Shown here: one piece after another, positions 1 to 11,971 of the stretch
How positions within the stretch are numbered: the first letter of the stretch is position 1
How the letters are laid out: each line of letters begins with the position of its first letter
Origin: Littorina saxatilis
Taxonomy: Eukaryota > Mollusca > Gastropoda > Littorinimorpha > Littorinidae
Direction: 5' to 3'
Length of the DNA: 64,000 nt
Assembly (NCBI RefSeq): GCF_037325665.1
Contig: NC_090245.1
Span: forward strand, 48,476,269-48,540,268
Notes under the pieces: generated by a model
What the model was told of the DNA's origin: nothing
What the model saw: only the letters and a program-made list of their open reading frames with translations
Database searches by the model: none
Position numbers and translations under genes: made by a program

Positions 1-1792
1 TGGGTTTAAGGTCGCTGCCATCTGGCTCACTGGAGATGATGCCAAGAGCTTTCCACCATAAGGGTTGGTCAAATGTCAACACAGGTGTCGTGTTGCTGCG
101 CTTTGCCTGAGCACTGAGGAAATGAAGGGTAGAAAATATGCACGTGGTGTCACTGGGATTCATGTCGATCATCGGCATAAATATTATGGATGACTGTCCT
201 GGACATCTCCCCTTGTGGATGGCTTGCATGAAACCAGACCAAGATGGTCTGTCGGGTTGCAACAGCCAGCAAGCTATCCACAGCAGATCCACCTTTGATG
301 TTACATCTTCTACAACTAAACACGTTTTCAAGATGTTCAAATTTCAGCTTCAGCAGGCCATCACACGCTTGTCTGTTGTAGTACTGAATGTCAACTTTCG
401 CTCTTTTCACTATTTCTTCTGGCTTGACGTCAGATCCTGTCTGTTTTGCTGATGGTCGGAGTGACAGTGGCGATCATTCCCATTCCATAAAATGTGTTGC
501 ACCCGTCAAGTGTTGCTGTGTTGTGGTCGAGGTTGTCTGCGATATATTGGGTAAAATGGTCATCAACTTGAAACGCAACGTTGTTTTCTGAACGGCAGCA
601 TTCATTTCATAGGTCAGAACCTCCTTGTACGATGAACAGAATCCCAGAGAATACAATGTGTCAATGAGAAACTTTGAATCAAAACAGTGATGCATTTGCA
701 CAGCTAGTCCGATCTGTAGGGGACACAGCAACAATCGTGGGCGAGATGCCTGCATAATTGCCTGTCCAATCGATGAGACTTTCACGCTGGTTTCCTTTCT
801 ACTGAAGATGTTTTCAAGAAGAATCTGTAAGGACTTTGGAACAAACTCTAAGTTGACGCCACATGATGAAATGTCATCATCACTGGGGTACATTGCACGG
901 GATGTCGGCACTGCTCTTTAGCAGTTCTGCAGCGGTTTTGAGAATCAGCTCTTTCTGTGCATCCTCATCTTTGACCTTTTTTGCATAAAAGTTATGAAGA
1001 ATCGAAGAGGCCGTCTTCCTGAATGTTACGACATTTGACTTGCCGTTCACTTCCATGACGATGAGCTGCTCACCAAAATAATTTTGAAGTTCTAGTTTCA
1101 TCGTGGGGTGGCTATAAGCATCATCTGTAAACTCCTTCATTTTGATAATCAGGTCGTTCACTGTTATCTGTTCGTTTTCATTTTGAACCATGTAGGTAGC
1201 AACTTTCTCAAACGCTTCAGCTTTCCTCTCATCTTTCGGTCGACCAAGTTTCACCTGTTTGTTGCCTTGATGCGACTGAGTAAACTGTGGTGGTGCTCCG
1301 AAAGCAAAGACTACAGTTTTGATGGTAGACTGCATCAGCAGCTGGCAAATCTGATACAAACTCCAGTCTGCTTCGTACAATGTCTGCCCATTCATCACCG
1401 CGCTGCGAACAAACTTGAAAAATTGTGCGTTCAAAGTCAAGTGTCCTAACTGGATACACTTTGGGACCAGAGTGCGAGTCAAGGTTTGCTTCCTTGCCGC
1501 AAAAAAGGCAACATTTAGCAAAGTCAAAACATTCTTTCTGTGAGCGCAAATTCTGTGCTAGATTTGATAAAGCGTTCTCTTTTTCTGCTTTCTTCTTCAA
1601 AACGCTCTGAATGTTACGTGCATTCGTGTAATTGCGACGACAAACCTCGTGCACTGCTTCACCTTCTGATAGACAAACGGCATCACCACGTTCCAGACTA
1701 GACTTGTTTATGGTATCTCTTCCTCTGTCTGTTGGCACAACAGTCTTCTCTCCAAGGTTGAGCGGAGCACCACACAAAACACACAGCGCCAT
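1..1792 (-). pseudogene. Decayed copy of an uncharacterised cysteine-rich invertebrate protein family, continuing past the left edge
   Basis: Read on the minus strand, the protein starts at 1792 with MALCVLCGAPLNLGEK, which has a CxxC knuckle. It continues with an HEVCRRNY stretch, a CCLFCG knuckle, a VYHQNCS motif and a GRPKDERKAEAFEKVATY segment. Further on come SIGQAIMQASRPRLLLCPLQ, AKVDIQYYNRQ, and finally a segment near 1-140 that reads FDQPLWWKALGIISSEPDGS. From memory, this order of segments matches a multi-copy, uncharacterised family found in cnidarians and molluscs; I know no function for it. The collinear segments fall in several reading frames, so I see at least three frame changes and judge the copy dead. 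The start at 1792 is chosen because the CxxC knuckle begins there. The family may be tied to a mobile element, but no terminal repeats were found. Confidence 0.6.
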
Positions 1793-1884
1793 GGTTTGGT
1801 AATTGGAACAAAAGCTGCAAAATAAATTAAACTGAGTATGAGTCATTCTGTGTTATATCACTTTAGACATTTAATCTGGCAGGG

Positions 1885-1952
<68 letters not shown>
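1885..1952. repeat. (CA)n microsatellite
   Basis: This is an uninterrupted CA dinucleotide run of a little over 30 units, followed by an AT-rich tail. It lies just upstream of the start of the decayed minus-strand gene. Confidence 0.95.
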
Positions 1953-1956
<4 letters not shown>

Positions 1957-1959
1957 TAT

Positions 1960-3115
1960 ATATTTATATATATCCCATGACCTCCCTTCTTTGTCTCTGT
2001 TACTTCAGTACGGGTATATATGTTGTATTTTTATAGCTCAATAAATACATCATGGACTCAAAAAAATATATGATAGTGCAGATTCCGATTTGGGCGAAGA
2101 ACTACTTTGCTCCCGACCTTTGACCTCGCGCCGAACAATGTGACACATTTGTATGAAGTTCCAAAATCGTATTGCACGGCTCAGAAAACCATATCAGTTG
2201 CACGCAAAAATGAATCTCAGAACTGATCTGATGTATGAGATGCAATAAGCAAACGTTTCTTTCATTATGAAAGCAATGCAGGTGGGAAAAAACGAACATT
2301 CAACTTACAAGATAACCAGATGCTAGCGAACCAAAACAAAAACACGAGTACCCTCCCCTTGCTTCGTTAGCAGACGACTTTTGAGAATCTGTCAGACCGT
2401 CCTTACCTGGCACGGTTGGGCTTCGCTATCATCAGCTGTTTCACGTGTTTTGCGAGCAAGTCTACTCTTTTGCCTGGCTCTGCAGTAAGTCCACATTGGC
2501 GATGAAGGTATCTAAGAACTTAACATGTGTGTATTTTTCCGTAATCCAGTCATATTCTTTCAAAATGCAATCAAGCGGCGGTGACAGACTTGGGTCCTGT
2601 TTTCCTCGCACCCATACCAGTTTAGGTTCATGCAAACACACTCGCAAAACATGTAGATACATTTCAAATAGGGAGCAAATGGTTAAATCTACATATGTGT
2701 TCCCTAAAATTTGCTTCTCTGTCAATAAGACTAATTGTATAATAATGCGTTCGAAAAAAACAACGTGGAATCGATTCTGAATCGAGTCGAGTAAGCCAAA
2801 TGGGGGCCAAACCGGTTTCCCCGTTCCGCCGACCTGAAACGCAAAAGAATTGTGCGCTTCAACTAAATGGATTTCTATACGACTTCATTACTTTCTTGCA
2901 ACTTATGAACCTTTACTTAAAGCTTTTAAACGGTCTGAAAGTAGTGTTACCGCGTACTTATAGATGCACTCATTCGTTTTATTTTTTCAGCGACGGTCAC
3001 TTAGTTTAAGGTTGCAAAAAGGCCAAGTCTCGCTGAAAACACTGTTTCACACTCCACAGATCGCAACAGTGCCGCTAGTAGTCTACACTTTGTGTTTGAT
3101 GGTAGAATGGGATAT
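1960..3115. other. Non-coding stretch, nothing recognised
   Basis: Short ORFs occur on both strands, but none shows a known motif, codon bias or splice context. No terminal inverted repeats were found by eye. Confidence 0.5.
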
Positions 3116-3129
3116 ACAGATTACAACAC

Positions 3130-3281
3130 TCGTGGTTTTTTATATGGCTTGTATTTCAGTCAAGACCCAGCGGGAATATCAATCGAGAGCCACTCGCCAA
3201 AGGCTCGTGTCTCCCGATGATATTCATCCGCTGGGTCTTGACTGAAATACAAGCCATATAAAAAACCACTCGTGTTGTAAC
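3130..3281. mobile_element. Foldback element (long hairpin)
   Basis: Two arms of about 50 bp are inverted copies of each other, with a loop of about 50 bp. The left arm runs through TTTTTTATATGGCTTG and TCAGTCAAGACCCAGCG; the right arm carries the reverse complement. The outermost positions also pair, TTACAACAC against GTGTTGTAA. There is no coding capacity. The structure is that of a small foldback MITE; the superfamily is unknown. Confidence 0.75.
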
Positions 3282-3299
3282 CTATACGTATATCTATAT

Positions 3300-3649
3300 C
3301 TATAAATATATAGAGATAGATGACAGTGTATTTTTCGCGTGGCTATAAATTGATTCGACCTTTGCACTTTTACAGTGAGGACAACTTACGGGTGCAAGGA
3401 AAGCGTTCTGGACAGTGCAGTGACATTCTAAAAATAGTAACGTAGTAACGGGAATATGGATTGACGCCACACGAAGGAAGGGAGATAAACGCAAAACAAT
3501 GAAGAAGATAAGGAAGAGTTAGTGGGAATGGATCTGGGAAGATGAACAGAAAAACCAAAATCGGTTCAGCACTGCGCGCTGAGAGCACGTGTTGAAAATT
3601 ACCTCCAAATTTGAAGCAGATCCATCGAGAACTTTGGCTTGGCATAGCG

Positions 3650-3721
<72 letters not shown>

Positions 3722-3740
3722 ATATAAATATATATACGAC

Positions 3741-3811
<71 letters not shown>

Positions 3812-4235
3812 CGCTATGCCAAGCCAAAGTTCTCGATGGATCTGCTTCAAATTTGGTGGGCATATTCAGGTAGACCCCCGACACAACCTGGTCGATGAGA
3901 ATTTTCAATACGTGCTCTCAGCGCGCAGCGCTGAATCGATTTTGGTTTTTCTGTTCATCCATTCCCAGGAACTCTTCCTTATCTTCTCCAGTGTTTTGCG
4001 TTTTTCTCCCTTCCTTCGTGTGGCATCAATCCATATTTCCGTTACTATTTTTAGAAGGTCACTGTCCACAACGCTTTCATCCCGGCGAAGCCGGATATTC
4101 CCGTTACTATTTTTAGAAGGTCACTGTCCACAACGCTTTCATCCCGGCGAAGCCGGGTATTCCTCTACTTCTTCCCGGCGAAGCCGGGTATTCGGCTCTA
4201 CCCGGCAAAGCGGGTATTCATTCTAGTAGATATAT
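3300..4235. repeat. Head-to-head inverted pair of a microsatellite-linked repeat with (CA)n and (TG)n at its centre
   Basis: From about 3300 to 3650 a repeat reads on the minus strand. It enters a (CA)n run at 3653-3719, then a short AT-rich spacer, then a (TG)n run from about 3743 to 3810. From there the same repeat reads on the plus strand to about 4230. Bases flanking the two microsatellites, such as GATCCATCGAGAACTTTGG and its complement, match in inverted order. The plus copy ends in hairpins of the form CCCGGCGAAGCCGGG followed by TATTC, which occur three times between 4080 and 4195. The whole forms one large imperfect palindrome. Confidence 0.8.
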
Positions 4236-4885
4236 ATATACACCAGCGGAATACCCGGCTTCGCCGGGTGAATCGCGAGACAGAGACAGACAGCGTGGCG
4301 GTTCGCCGTCTTAGAGCACGTGTTGAACATTTTCATCCACCAGTTTGTGCCCACACAAAGGAAGGCAAGAACATACAGAGAGACAAAAGCCGCCAGACTC
4401 CATCACAAAGAGAACTCTACAATCCACAGGTGTTGCCTGGCGAGCTAGCTATAAATAGCTCACAACTTCTAAGGCGAACAACTCTGCAGAGTCTGCTGTG
4501 AAGGGCGACGGTAGTCTCCCTGTCACACTCGACCCCCTTTGAATGAACTTTAGTTCCGAACCATTGACCCGCCAAGCTTAGGTCCCTCCCAGGTTGGTGG
4601 AATGGTAACAGCACGAAAATGATTCAGTGGCCATAATGCCATTCCTGAATTTATCATGTCGAGTCCCATCCCTGTCGACGACGTCAAATGTAACCGAGTG
4701 CCGAAACACCACAATCACCTTTGAAGGCGAAGTCCTATCAAACGAGATTGAGAATTTTAGAGCTTATTTTTAGGCCCTTTTTTTTTTTTTAACTGTTATG
4801 GCTTCTCAAAGGCCAGAACATACAGACAGACAAAAGCCGCCAGACCCCATCACAAACAGAACTCTACAATCCACAGGTGTTGCCT

Positions 4886-4948
<63 letters not shown>

Positions 4949-5000
4949 CACAGAAGCCGTATATATCTATCTATATATATATAAATACTAGAGGAATACC
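4236..5000. repeat. CCCGGCTTCGCCGGG-family repeat, copy 1, with (CA)n
   Basis: The left end carries the hairpin ACCCGGCTTCGCCGGGT at about 4253, followed by GAGACAGAGACAGACAGCG and a body that ends in a (CA)n run near 4889-4950. Body segments recur at 5000-5220 and 6000-6410. No open frame in it looks like a gene. The hairpin end matches the opposite-strand hairpin that ends the neighbouring repeat. The element probably has palindromic, inverted termini. Confidence 0.65.
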
Positions 5001-5838
5001 CGGCTTCGCCGGGGTGAATCGCGAGACAGAGACAGACAGCGTGGCGGTTCACCACATTCACCTTTCTCCTGTCAAATGGGATTATTTCTTAGCCCTATAT
5101 TATCTGTTGTGGCTTCTCAAATGCCAGAACATACAGACAGACAAAAGCCGCTAGACCCCATCACAAACAGAACTCTAAAATCCACAGGTGTTGCCCCCCC
5201 ACACACACAAACACACACACACAGAGAGAAGCCGTATATATATATGTATATCTATATCTATAAATATATAGAGCTAGGTGACAGTGTATTTTTCGCGTGG
5301 CTATAAATTGATTCGACCTTTTCACTTTGACAGTAAGAACAACTTACGGGTGCAAGGGAAGCGTTCTGGACAGCGCAGTGACATTCTAAAAATAGTAACG
5401 TAGAAACGGGAATATGGATTGAAGCCACACGAAGGAAGGGAGATAAACGCAAAACACTGGAGAAGATAAGGAAGAGTTACTGGGAATGGTGAAATGAACA
5501 GAAAAATCAAAATCGGTTCAGCGCTGCGCGCTGAGAGCACGTGTTGAAATATCTCATCGATGATATTGTGTCCGGGGTGTAGCTGAATACGGTGTCCAAA
5601 TTTGAAAAAGATCCACCGAGAACTTTGGCGTTGTGATGTGGTCTAGCGGCTTTGGTGTGTCGGTATGGGGGCCCGGGTAGCTGAGGTGGAACCAAAATCG
5701 GTTCAGCGCTGCGCGCTGAGAGCACGTATTGAAATATCTCATCGACCAGATTTTGTCCGGGGTGTATCTGAATATGGACACCAAATTTGAAGCAGATCCA
5801 TCGAGAACTTTGGCCGTGCATGGCGAATACACACATAC

Positions 5839-5909
<71 letters not shown>

Positions 5910-6413
5910 CACAGACACAAGTCGTATATATATATAGATATAGAGATAGATGACAGTGGATTTTTCGATAAATAGATTCGACCTTTGCACTTTTACAGTG
6001 AGGACAACTTACGGATACATGCAAGGAAAGCCCACAACTTCTAAGGCGAACAACTCTGCAGAGTCTGCTGTGATGGGCGACGGTAGTCTCCCTGTCACAC
6101 TCGACCCCCTTTGAATGAACTTTGTCCCCAAAGTTCCGAACCATGGACCCGCCAAGCTTAGGTCCCTCCCAGGTTGGTGGAATGGGAACAGCACGAAAAT
6201 GATTCAGTGGCCTGACCATTTCATGTCGAGTCCCATCCCTGTCACCTTTGAAGGCGAAGTCCACTCAAACGGGATTGAGAATTGTAAAGCTTATTTGTAA
6301 GCCCTATAATAACTGTTATGGCTTCTCAAAGGAAGGCCAGAACATACAGACAGACAAAAGCCGCCAGACCCCATCACAAACAGAACTCTACAATCCACAG
6401 GTGTTGCCTACGT

Positions 6414-6444
<31 letters not shown>

Positions 6445-6455
6445 CGCACACACAC

Positions 6456-6495
<40 letters not shown>

Positions 6496-6560
6496 ATACA
6501 CGCACGCACACACACACACAAACGCACACGCACACACAAACGCACACGCTCACAGACTCG
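5001..6560. repeat. Further CCCGGCTTCGCCGGG-family copies with (ACAG)n and mixed (CA)n tracts
   Basis: A hairpin end like that of copy 1 lies at about 4997-5015. A minus-strand copy runs from about 5260 to 5830 and meets an (ACAG)n tract at about 5837-5908. A plus copy runs from about 6015 to 6410 into a degenerate (CA)n/(GCACA)n tract that ends near 6560. The sequence AGCGCTGCGCGCTGAGAGCA occurs twice in the minus copy. These are partial, rearranged copies rather than one clean element. Confidence 0.65.
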
Positions 6561-6564
6561 CACG

Positions 6565-8030
6565 CCCAGTTCTCAACAAGGCAACGTTAGAATATACATG
6601 TAGCTAAATTACCTCATTGTTTGATCATGAGAAGTACAATAATGTCTTTTTTCCGGTGAATCTATTTTATACACAACACTGTCTCAGCAGCTTTAGATCT
6701 GTTTCGCGAGCCATACTTGTGACCTAAAAAACATTAGCGCCGGCGTGAAGGTGAATCATCCTCTTGCGCATTCCAAGAAAAATAGTCAACTAGATCATTT
6801 TCATAAAGAAAAAGACAAAAAAGGAATTAAAAACATATATTCGAGCGAACACTGCAGCGTATTACAGACTGTCAAAGCATCGTCTGCTGCAGTATCAAAC
6901 CGATCGCTTCCAATCGCTTCCGATCGTTTATTTGTCCTATAACAAAGTAAAACCTCGGAAATATTCATTGATATTGCAAGTTTTTAGTGGCAACTTTTTA
7001 ATTCAAACTATAAATCGCACAAAAAAGACGAAATACTTTACTTACCAAAGATTTGTTGACGTGCAGAGTTCTGCTTCAAATGCTCGCGCAAAACGAAGTT
7101 GTAGTTGTCTCCCATGGTAAACAAATCACCCAAGCTATGGCTGGCCAGTGAGGGCACATTAAATTCTACCGTTTTTCAACTTGAAAATTCTCCATTATGC
7201 AGAGGCGTACATAGGTATAACATGATGCAATTGTTAGATCTACATTCACTTTACCATTTCCATTCGATATCATTTCTGTAACCATTTTTTTTTACCCCTT
7301 TTGCCCCGTTCCCCAGGTTAGCAGAGGACAGCGGTCTCTGAAGGTCTGTGTTGGCCGAGACAAGTGGACCAAAATGTGACCAAAGATATTTGTCGTGAAT
7401 TTGCATGACGTCACTACAAATATGGCGTTTTAAATATTGATGTTTCCAGCTACCACGCAGTGTATCGTACAAGCAATGTAACGTGAAAGATGAGCCTGTG
7501 TTTCTCTGCGGGGGTAAGTCTTGTGCAAATGTCCCATTGGATTCCCTGCCGGCAGTCCCTGTTGGAAGACCTGGCACAGAACCTCTTCGCGGCCAAGTCC
7601 ACAGTTTTAAGAACGGTTAAGAATAAAAAGCAGGTAGTCGGGAGGTAAAACTAAAAGGATAGTGACAGATTTGATTTATGATGAAAATGTTTCGCGTTTA
7701 TAGCTCGTCTTTGAGTAGGTACACAGTTTAGTTTTGTCAGTTGTGTGAAGCATTTTGACTAAACTAGCGAGGTAAAACACAAGTACTGAGTAGAAGGCCA
7801 AAAATCCTGACACACGCATGCCGTTCCAGAAACAAAGACGACAATCGTTATGTTCGCATTTTGAACTGAAAGCAAAGACAATGAAAACGTTTGCATAATC
7901 ATTTTACAGAGGTAGAGGGGAAAACAACATTTTTATCCTTGTTCCGTATTACACAGGTGAAAACAAAGGCGACGATCGTGATGTTTGGATAATAGTTTGC
8001 ACGTCACGGTATAGGCCTAATAGACGAGGA
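6565..8030. other. Non-coding stretch, one unrecognised ORF
   Basis: A minus-strand frame at 7251-7577 codes for about 108 residues and has a protein-like patch (SWKHQYLKRHI, then HDKYLWSHF). I cannot place it in a family. Nothing else stands out. Confidence 0.3.
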
Positions 8031-8039
8031 ACGGTTTCA

Positions 8040-8660
8040 TTTGACAGACAAATGCATATTGTCTCTGAAACAACTTTTCTTGATACCCAAAAGTGGCAGC
8101 AGCTATACGCAATTTTCAGGCAAAGTGGCCCAGTTTTTTTTGAAAAATGCACTTCAGAAAAAAAACCACTTTGTTGCAAAAATCGGTAATATCATATCAG
8201 CTTAACCGCAGGCAGCAGAGTAACTATTTTTGAGTGAACTATCAAGTAATTGGAAGGTGTTAAACAGCAAGTAAAAAGATTGTTTGCGTGCAACACATAG
8301 CGGCACCAGGAGGCCTTGCATTTCAGAAATTGTGTTACGTCACGTCATTTTCACTTTTCTGGATAATGTCAAATCTCATAAAAGACGTTTTGTAAGCCAC
8401 AAACTAATGAAATACATATCAGAGGGCAATGCATTCATTGGGCTTTTACTTGCAAGTACCTCTGATGAGATAGCTTATAAACACTAAGTGTGAGAGTTCA
8501 TTTCCGAAGCACACCCCCTAATTTTGTAAGTCAAAGTTATGTCATGAAAGACTTTTGAGAGGCACTATGACAGGTAAGGGTGGAGTGTAATGGACTTAAC
8601 ATGCACGTTAATATATAGAAAAATGCCTGCTCTAAACGTAGGTGCAAAATATATAAAGAT
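8040..8660. repeat. Old direct duplication, copy 1 (partner 9190-9740)
   Basis: The segment shares a long, diverged match with 9190-9740. Both contain ACCCAAAAGTGGCAGCAGCT, ATCAGCTTAACCGCA, and later AGAGTTCATT and ACACCCCC. Divergence is obvious, with many substitutions and small indels, so the duplication is old. No coding sequence is visible in either copy. Confidence 0.7.
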
Positions 8661-9189
8661 ACCTGTGAAGAAATGTATGCGCGAGAGGATAACTGTGTGC
8701 TGAGTCTCATTTAGTGAAACAACGCCTTTAATTGCTTTTACTTACATTTTTAGGAAGTGCTGGTTTTCATAAGAGTTGCATTTGATCCTTCAAAATGCCC
8801 GTCAATATAAAGTAAGAAGATAGAATGTATCTGTGATTGACAATGTGCGCCATATTTATTGAACATTCACCGAAAAAATCGGGTGCATACCGTTTTTGGC
8901 GGTTTTACGTTTCACTGAAGGAAAAACGAAATTTAGTGTGTTATACCAAACTCTCTGGGTAACACGATTTACATAGAATAAAAAAAAGAGTGCAATTTAT
9001 GCCATATAGTTACTGAATGTAGGTTGAGCTTGCGGAATATTGTTTGAATATTGCACCTGCAATGATGACGTCACGCGTGACGTCGAAGCTACAGGTAAGC
9101 GAGGTGTAATGTTTAGAATAAGCACTGTATATACTAGTCGGCTCTCAGCCCGATTTTAATGTACAGTCGGTACTCCCGAGCAAATTTGG

Positions 9190-9740
9190 TATCATTTGAA
9201 AGATATAAATGCCAATAGAATCTCACCCAACCTTTCTAGGAACCCAAAAGTGGCAGCAGCTATACGCACTCTTGAGGCAAAGTAGCTCTATTGTGAAAAG
9301 TATACTGCAGAAAAAAGCACTTTGGTGCGAAAAATTGCCATATCAGCTTAACCGCACGCATCAGAGTGAGTATGTAATTAGAGTGAATTATTAGATTACT
9401 GGAAGGTGTAACACGGCAAGTAAAAAGCTTGTTTGACTGTAGCACATAAGAGTGTCATCAGGCCTTGCATAGACACAATCTGATTAGATACCAGTCAGAG
9501 GAAAATGTAATCATCTGGCTTCTTGTAGCAAGTAACTTTTTGGAGATACCTCTTAAACACAAAATTAGAGAGTTCATTACAGAAGTACACCCCCGAATTT
9601 TGAAAGTCAAAATTCTGCCCGGAAAGTCTTTTGGTCTCATTATGACGTGTTGGAATACAATTTGATGGACTTGATATGTATGCTATAACATAGACAAATG
9701 CCTGGTCGACTAGTAGGTTCAATATTTAAAAAGATAAACG
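9190..9740. repeat. Old direct duplication, copy 2
   Basis: Diverged partner of 8040-8660. Its right end overlaps the start of the much younger 507-bp duplication described next, so the locus was duplicated at least twice. Confidence 0.7.
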
Positions 9741-10130
9741 TAAACACATTATTGAGAGACATTCTTTTGTTTGTTATTAGCTTTTCTTACACAAATTACG
9801 CCTCTAATTGCGCATCCTTACATTTTCAGCTTGTTCATCTTGAATCCACCCCCCTCCCCGAATCCCCTCCCCATTCTCCACCCGATACCTCCTCTTTGTC
9901 TCGCTCTCTCCCCCGGCAGGGTATCTCGGCTGCCTACTTGAGTGAGTAACAGAAGAGACATTGTCATCATCTCTCTACTAGGATATGTTCCCCAGAGGGG
10001 AACTGAACATGTTCGACAATTTATGAACCAGGTCGACAAAAGACAGTCAAGTATGTAATGAGCCAATCAGTCTGATGACATCAATGTGTCAAGTTCTGAA
10101 TTCTTCTCATATAGATACACCGATTAACAG
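9624..10130. repeat. Recent 507-bp direct duplication, copy 1
   Basis: Matches 10882-11388 at a constant offset of 1258 bases, with no indel and only a few substitutions seen by eye. It begins AAGTCTTTTGGTC and ends CCGATTAACAG. The ends are not TG...CA and no target-site duplication is apparent, so it does not look like a pair of LTRs. Confidence 0.85.
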
Positions 10131-10139
10131 TTCCGCGGA

Positions 10140-10684
10140 CATTTTAGATTCGCACATGCGCACATCTTTTTCTACGAGCACTTTTGCTTCTTCTTCCTCT
10201 TCCGGTTTCCTGTTTTTGAGAAAATGCGCATCCGCAGATCGTTTTTTCGAGAGTTTTTTCTTCTTCTTCTTGTTCCGGTTGATTTGAGAAAGCGTAGATT
10301 CATTCGGCAAAAAGTGCAATTTTGTAGTCTTCCAGCCCTGAAGTTGCTTTTGAGTGTTCGAAGAAAGAGTGTAAAGGTTCTAAGGATTACATCGGGCACA
10401 CAAACACGCGATTTTCCTTTTTTCCCCCTTTGATTTGAACGCGTGCGCAGATCGTTTTTTGCGAGTATGTTTGTACTTCTTCCTCTTCCGCTTTCCTTCT
10501 TCGTTCCATGTAAACGCCGACACTGTTTACTGGTGTATTCTGTCACCCTCGAAAAATGCTAATAAGTTGTGTAATTCGATCGCGCGCAGCGCGTGTGAAC
10601 ATACATGAGTGTGTTTATGTGTGCTGTGTGTGCACGTGTGCGTGTGTGCGCGCGCGCGCACGAGTGAAGGATTGTATAGTGTAT

Positions 10685-10717
<33 letters not shown>

Positions 10718-10835
10718 CACGCGTGTGTGTGTGTGTGTGTGTGTATGTTTGTGTGTTTGTGTGTTTGTGTGTGTGTGTGTGTGCGTGTGTGTGAGTTTGT
10801 GTGAGTTTGTACTCTCTCTCTCTCTCTTTCTCTCA

Positions 10836-10866
<31 letters not shown>

Positions 10867-10881
10867 CCAAGGACAGATTGT
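10140..10881. repeat. Spacer of the 507-bp duplication, with (TG)n and (TC)n microsatellites
   Basis: The first part is CT-rich. Two stretches, near 10200-10260 and 10450-10500, repeat the theme GCGCA...CAGATCGTTTTTT and CTTCTTCCTCTTCCG, so they form a small diverged internal duplication. The second part is (TG)n, interrupted, from about 10680 to 10800, then (TC)n to about 10866. No gene was seen. Confidence 0.7.
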
Positions 10882-11388
10882 AAGTCTTTTGGTCTCATTA
10901 TGACGTGTTGGAATACAATTTGATGGACTTGATATGTATGCTATAACATAGACAAATGCCTGGTCGACTAGTAGGTTCAATATTTAAAAAGATACACGTA
11001 AACACATTATTGAGAGACATTCTTTTGTTTGTTATTAGCTTTTCTTACACAAATTACGCCTCTAATTGCGCATCCTTACATTTTCAGCTTGTTCATCTTT
11101 AATCCACCCCCCTCCCCGAATCCCCTCCCCATTCTCCACCCGATACCTCCTCTTTGTCTCGCTCTCTCCCCCGGCAGGGTATCTCGGCTGCCTACTTGAG
11201 TGAGTAACAGAAGAGACATTGTCATCATCTCTCTACTAGGATATGTTCCCCAGAGGGGAACTGAACATGTTCGACAATTTATGAACCAGGTCGACAAAAG
11301 ACAGTCAAGTATGTAATGAGCCAATCAGTCTGATGACATCAATGTGTCAAGTTCTGAATTCTTCTCATATAGATACACCGATTAACAG
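10882..11388. repeat. Recent 507-bp direct duplication, copy 2
   Basis: Near-identical partner of 9624-10130. Its flanks differ from those of copy 1 at both ends, so the boundaries are sharp. Confidence 0.85.
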
Positions 11389-11504
11389 GCATAGCCTTAC
11401 ATCTTGATCCCTGTAAAAAATAAGTTCAATTCAATTCAATTCAATCCCTTTCTCATTAGACCTTCTGCTTCTGTGTCTTTTTAAGTGTGGGCTAATCTAT
11501 GCTT

Positions 11505-11835
11505 GGCGCTGGTGGACAATATTCACTTTTTTGATCAAATGTTTTAGATTTGGCCAAATATATTTTTGGCCAAAACTTTTGTATTGAAAGTTTTGGCACA
11601 AAAAAAAATTGGCCAAAACTTTTTTTTGGGGCCAAATCTTTGAGTACCCCTTGGCGCTGATGGAAAATATTCATTTTTTTGGCCAAAAGCAAAATTTTGG
11701 CCAAAAAAGTATAGTTTTGGCCCAAAAAGTATAGTTTTGGCCAAAAACGCCAGTTTTGGCCCCAAACGCCAGTTTTGGCCAAAAAAGCAAAGTTTTGGCC
11801 AAAAAAGTATAGTTTTGGCCAAAAACGCCAATAAT
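11505..11835. repeat. TTTTGGCCAAAA minisatellite, small array
   Basis: Units of about 19-20 bp are built on the palindrome TTTTGGCCAAAA with variable tails (GCAA, GTAT, CGCC). The array begins with TTGGCGCTGGTGGACAATAT. The reverse complement of that end closes the larger array at 21165-22130, so the two are copies of one family. Open frames through it on both strands are by-products of the short repeat. Confidence 0.85.
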
Positions 11836-11971
11836 AATTTGACTACAAGATCTCAAACCCAAAATGCGTGCTGCCAGGACTGATCTGTCTCGAGGTATAT
11901 GATTGGACCACCGTGGTCATGTGACTCCCAAAGTTTATTTTCCGGCGTAGTTGAGCGGGAAGGAGAGCAAG

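Noticed and set aside
3519-3908. ORFs through (CA)n/(TG)n tracts (HTHTHT, CVCVCV)
   Set aside because: Dinucleotide repeats are always open in these frames.
7251-7577. 108-codon minus-strand ORF with a protein-like patch
   Set aside because: No family recognised and no splice or start context; kept only as a note in the non-coding entry.
9624-11388. LTR pair around a short element
   Set aside because: The 507-bp direct repeats lack TG...CA ends, a primer site, a polypurine tract and target duplications.
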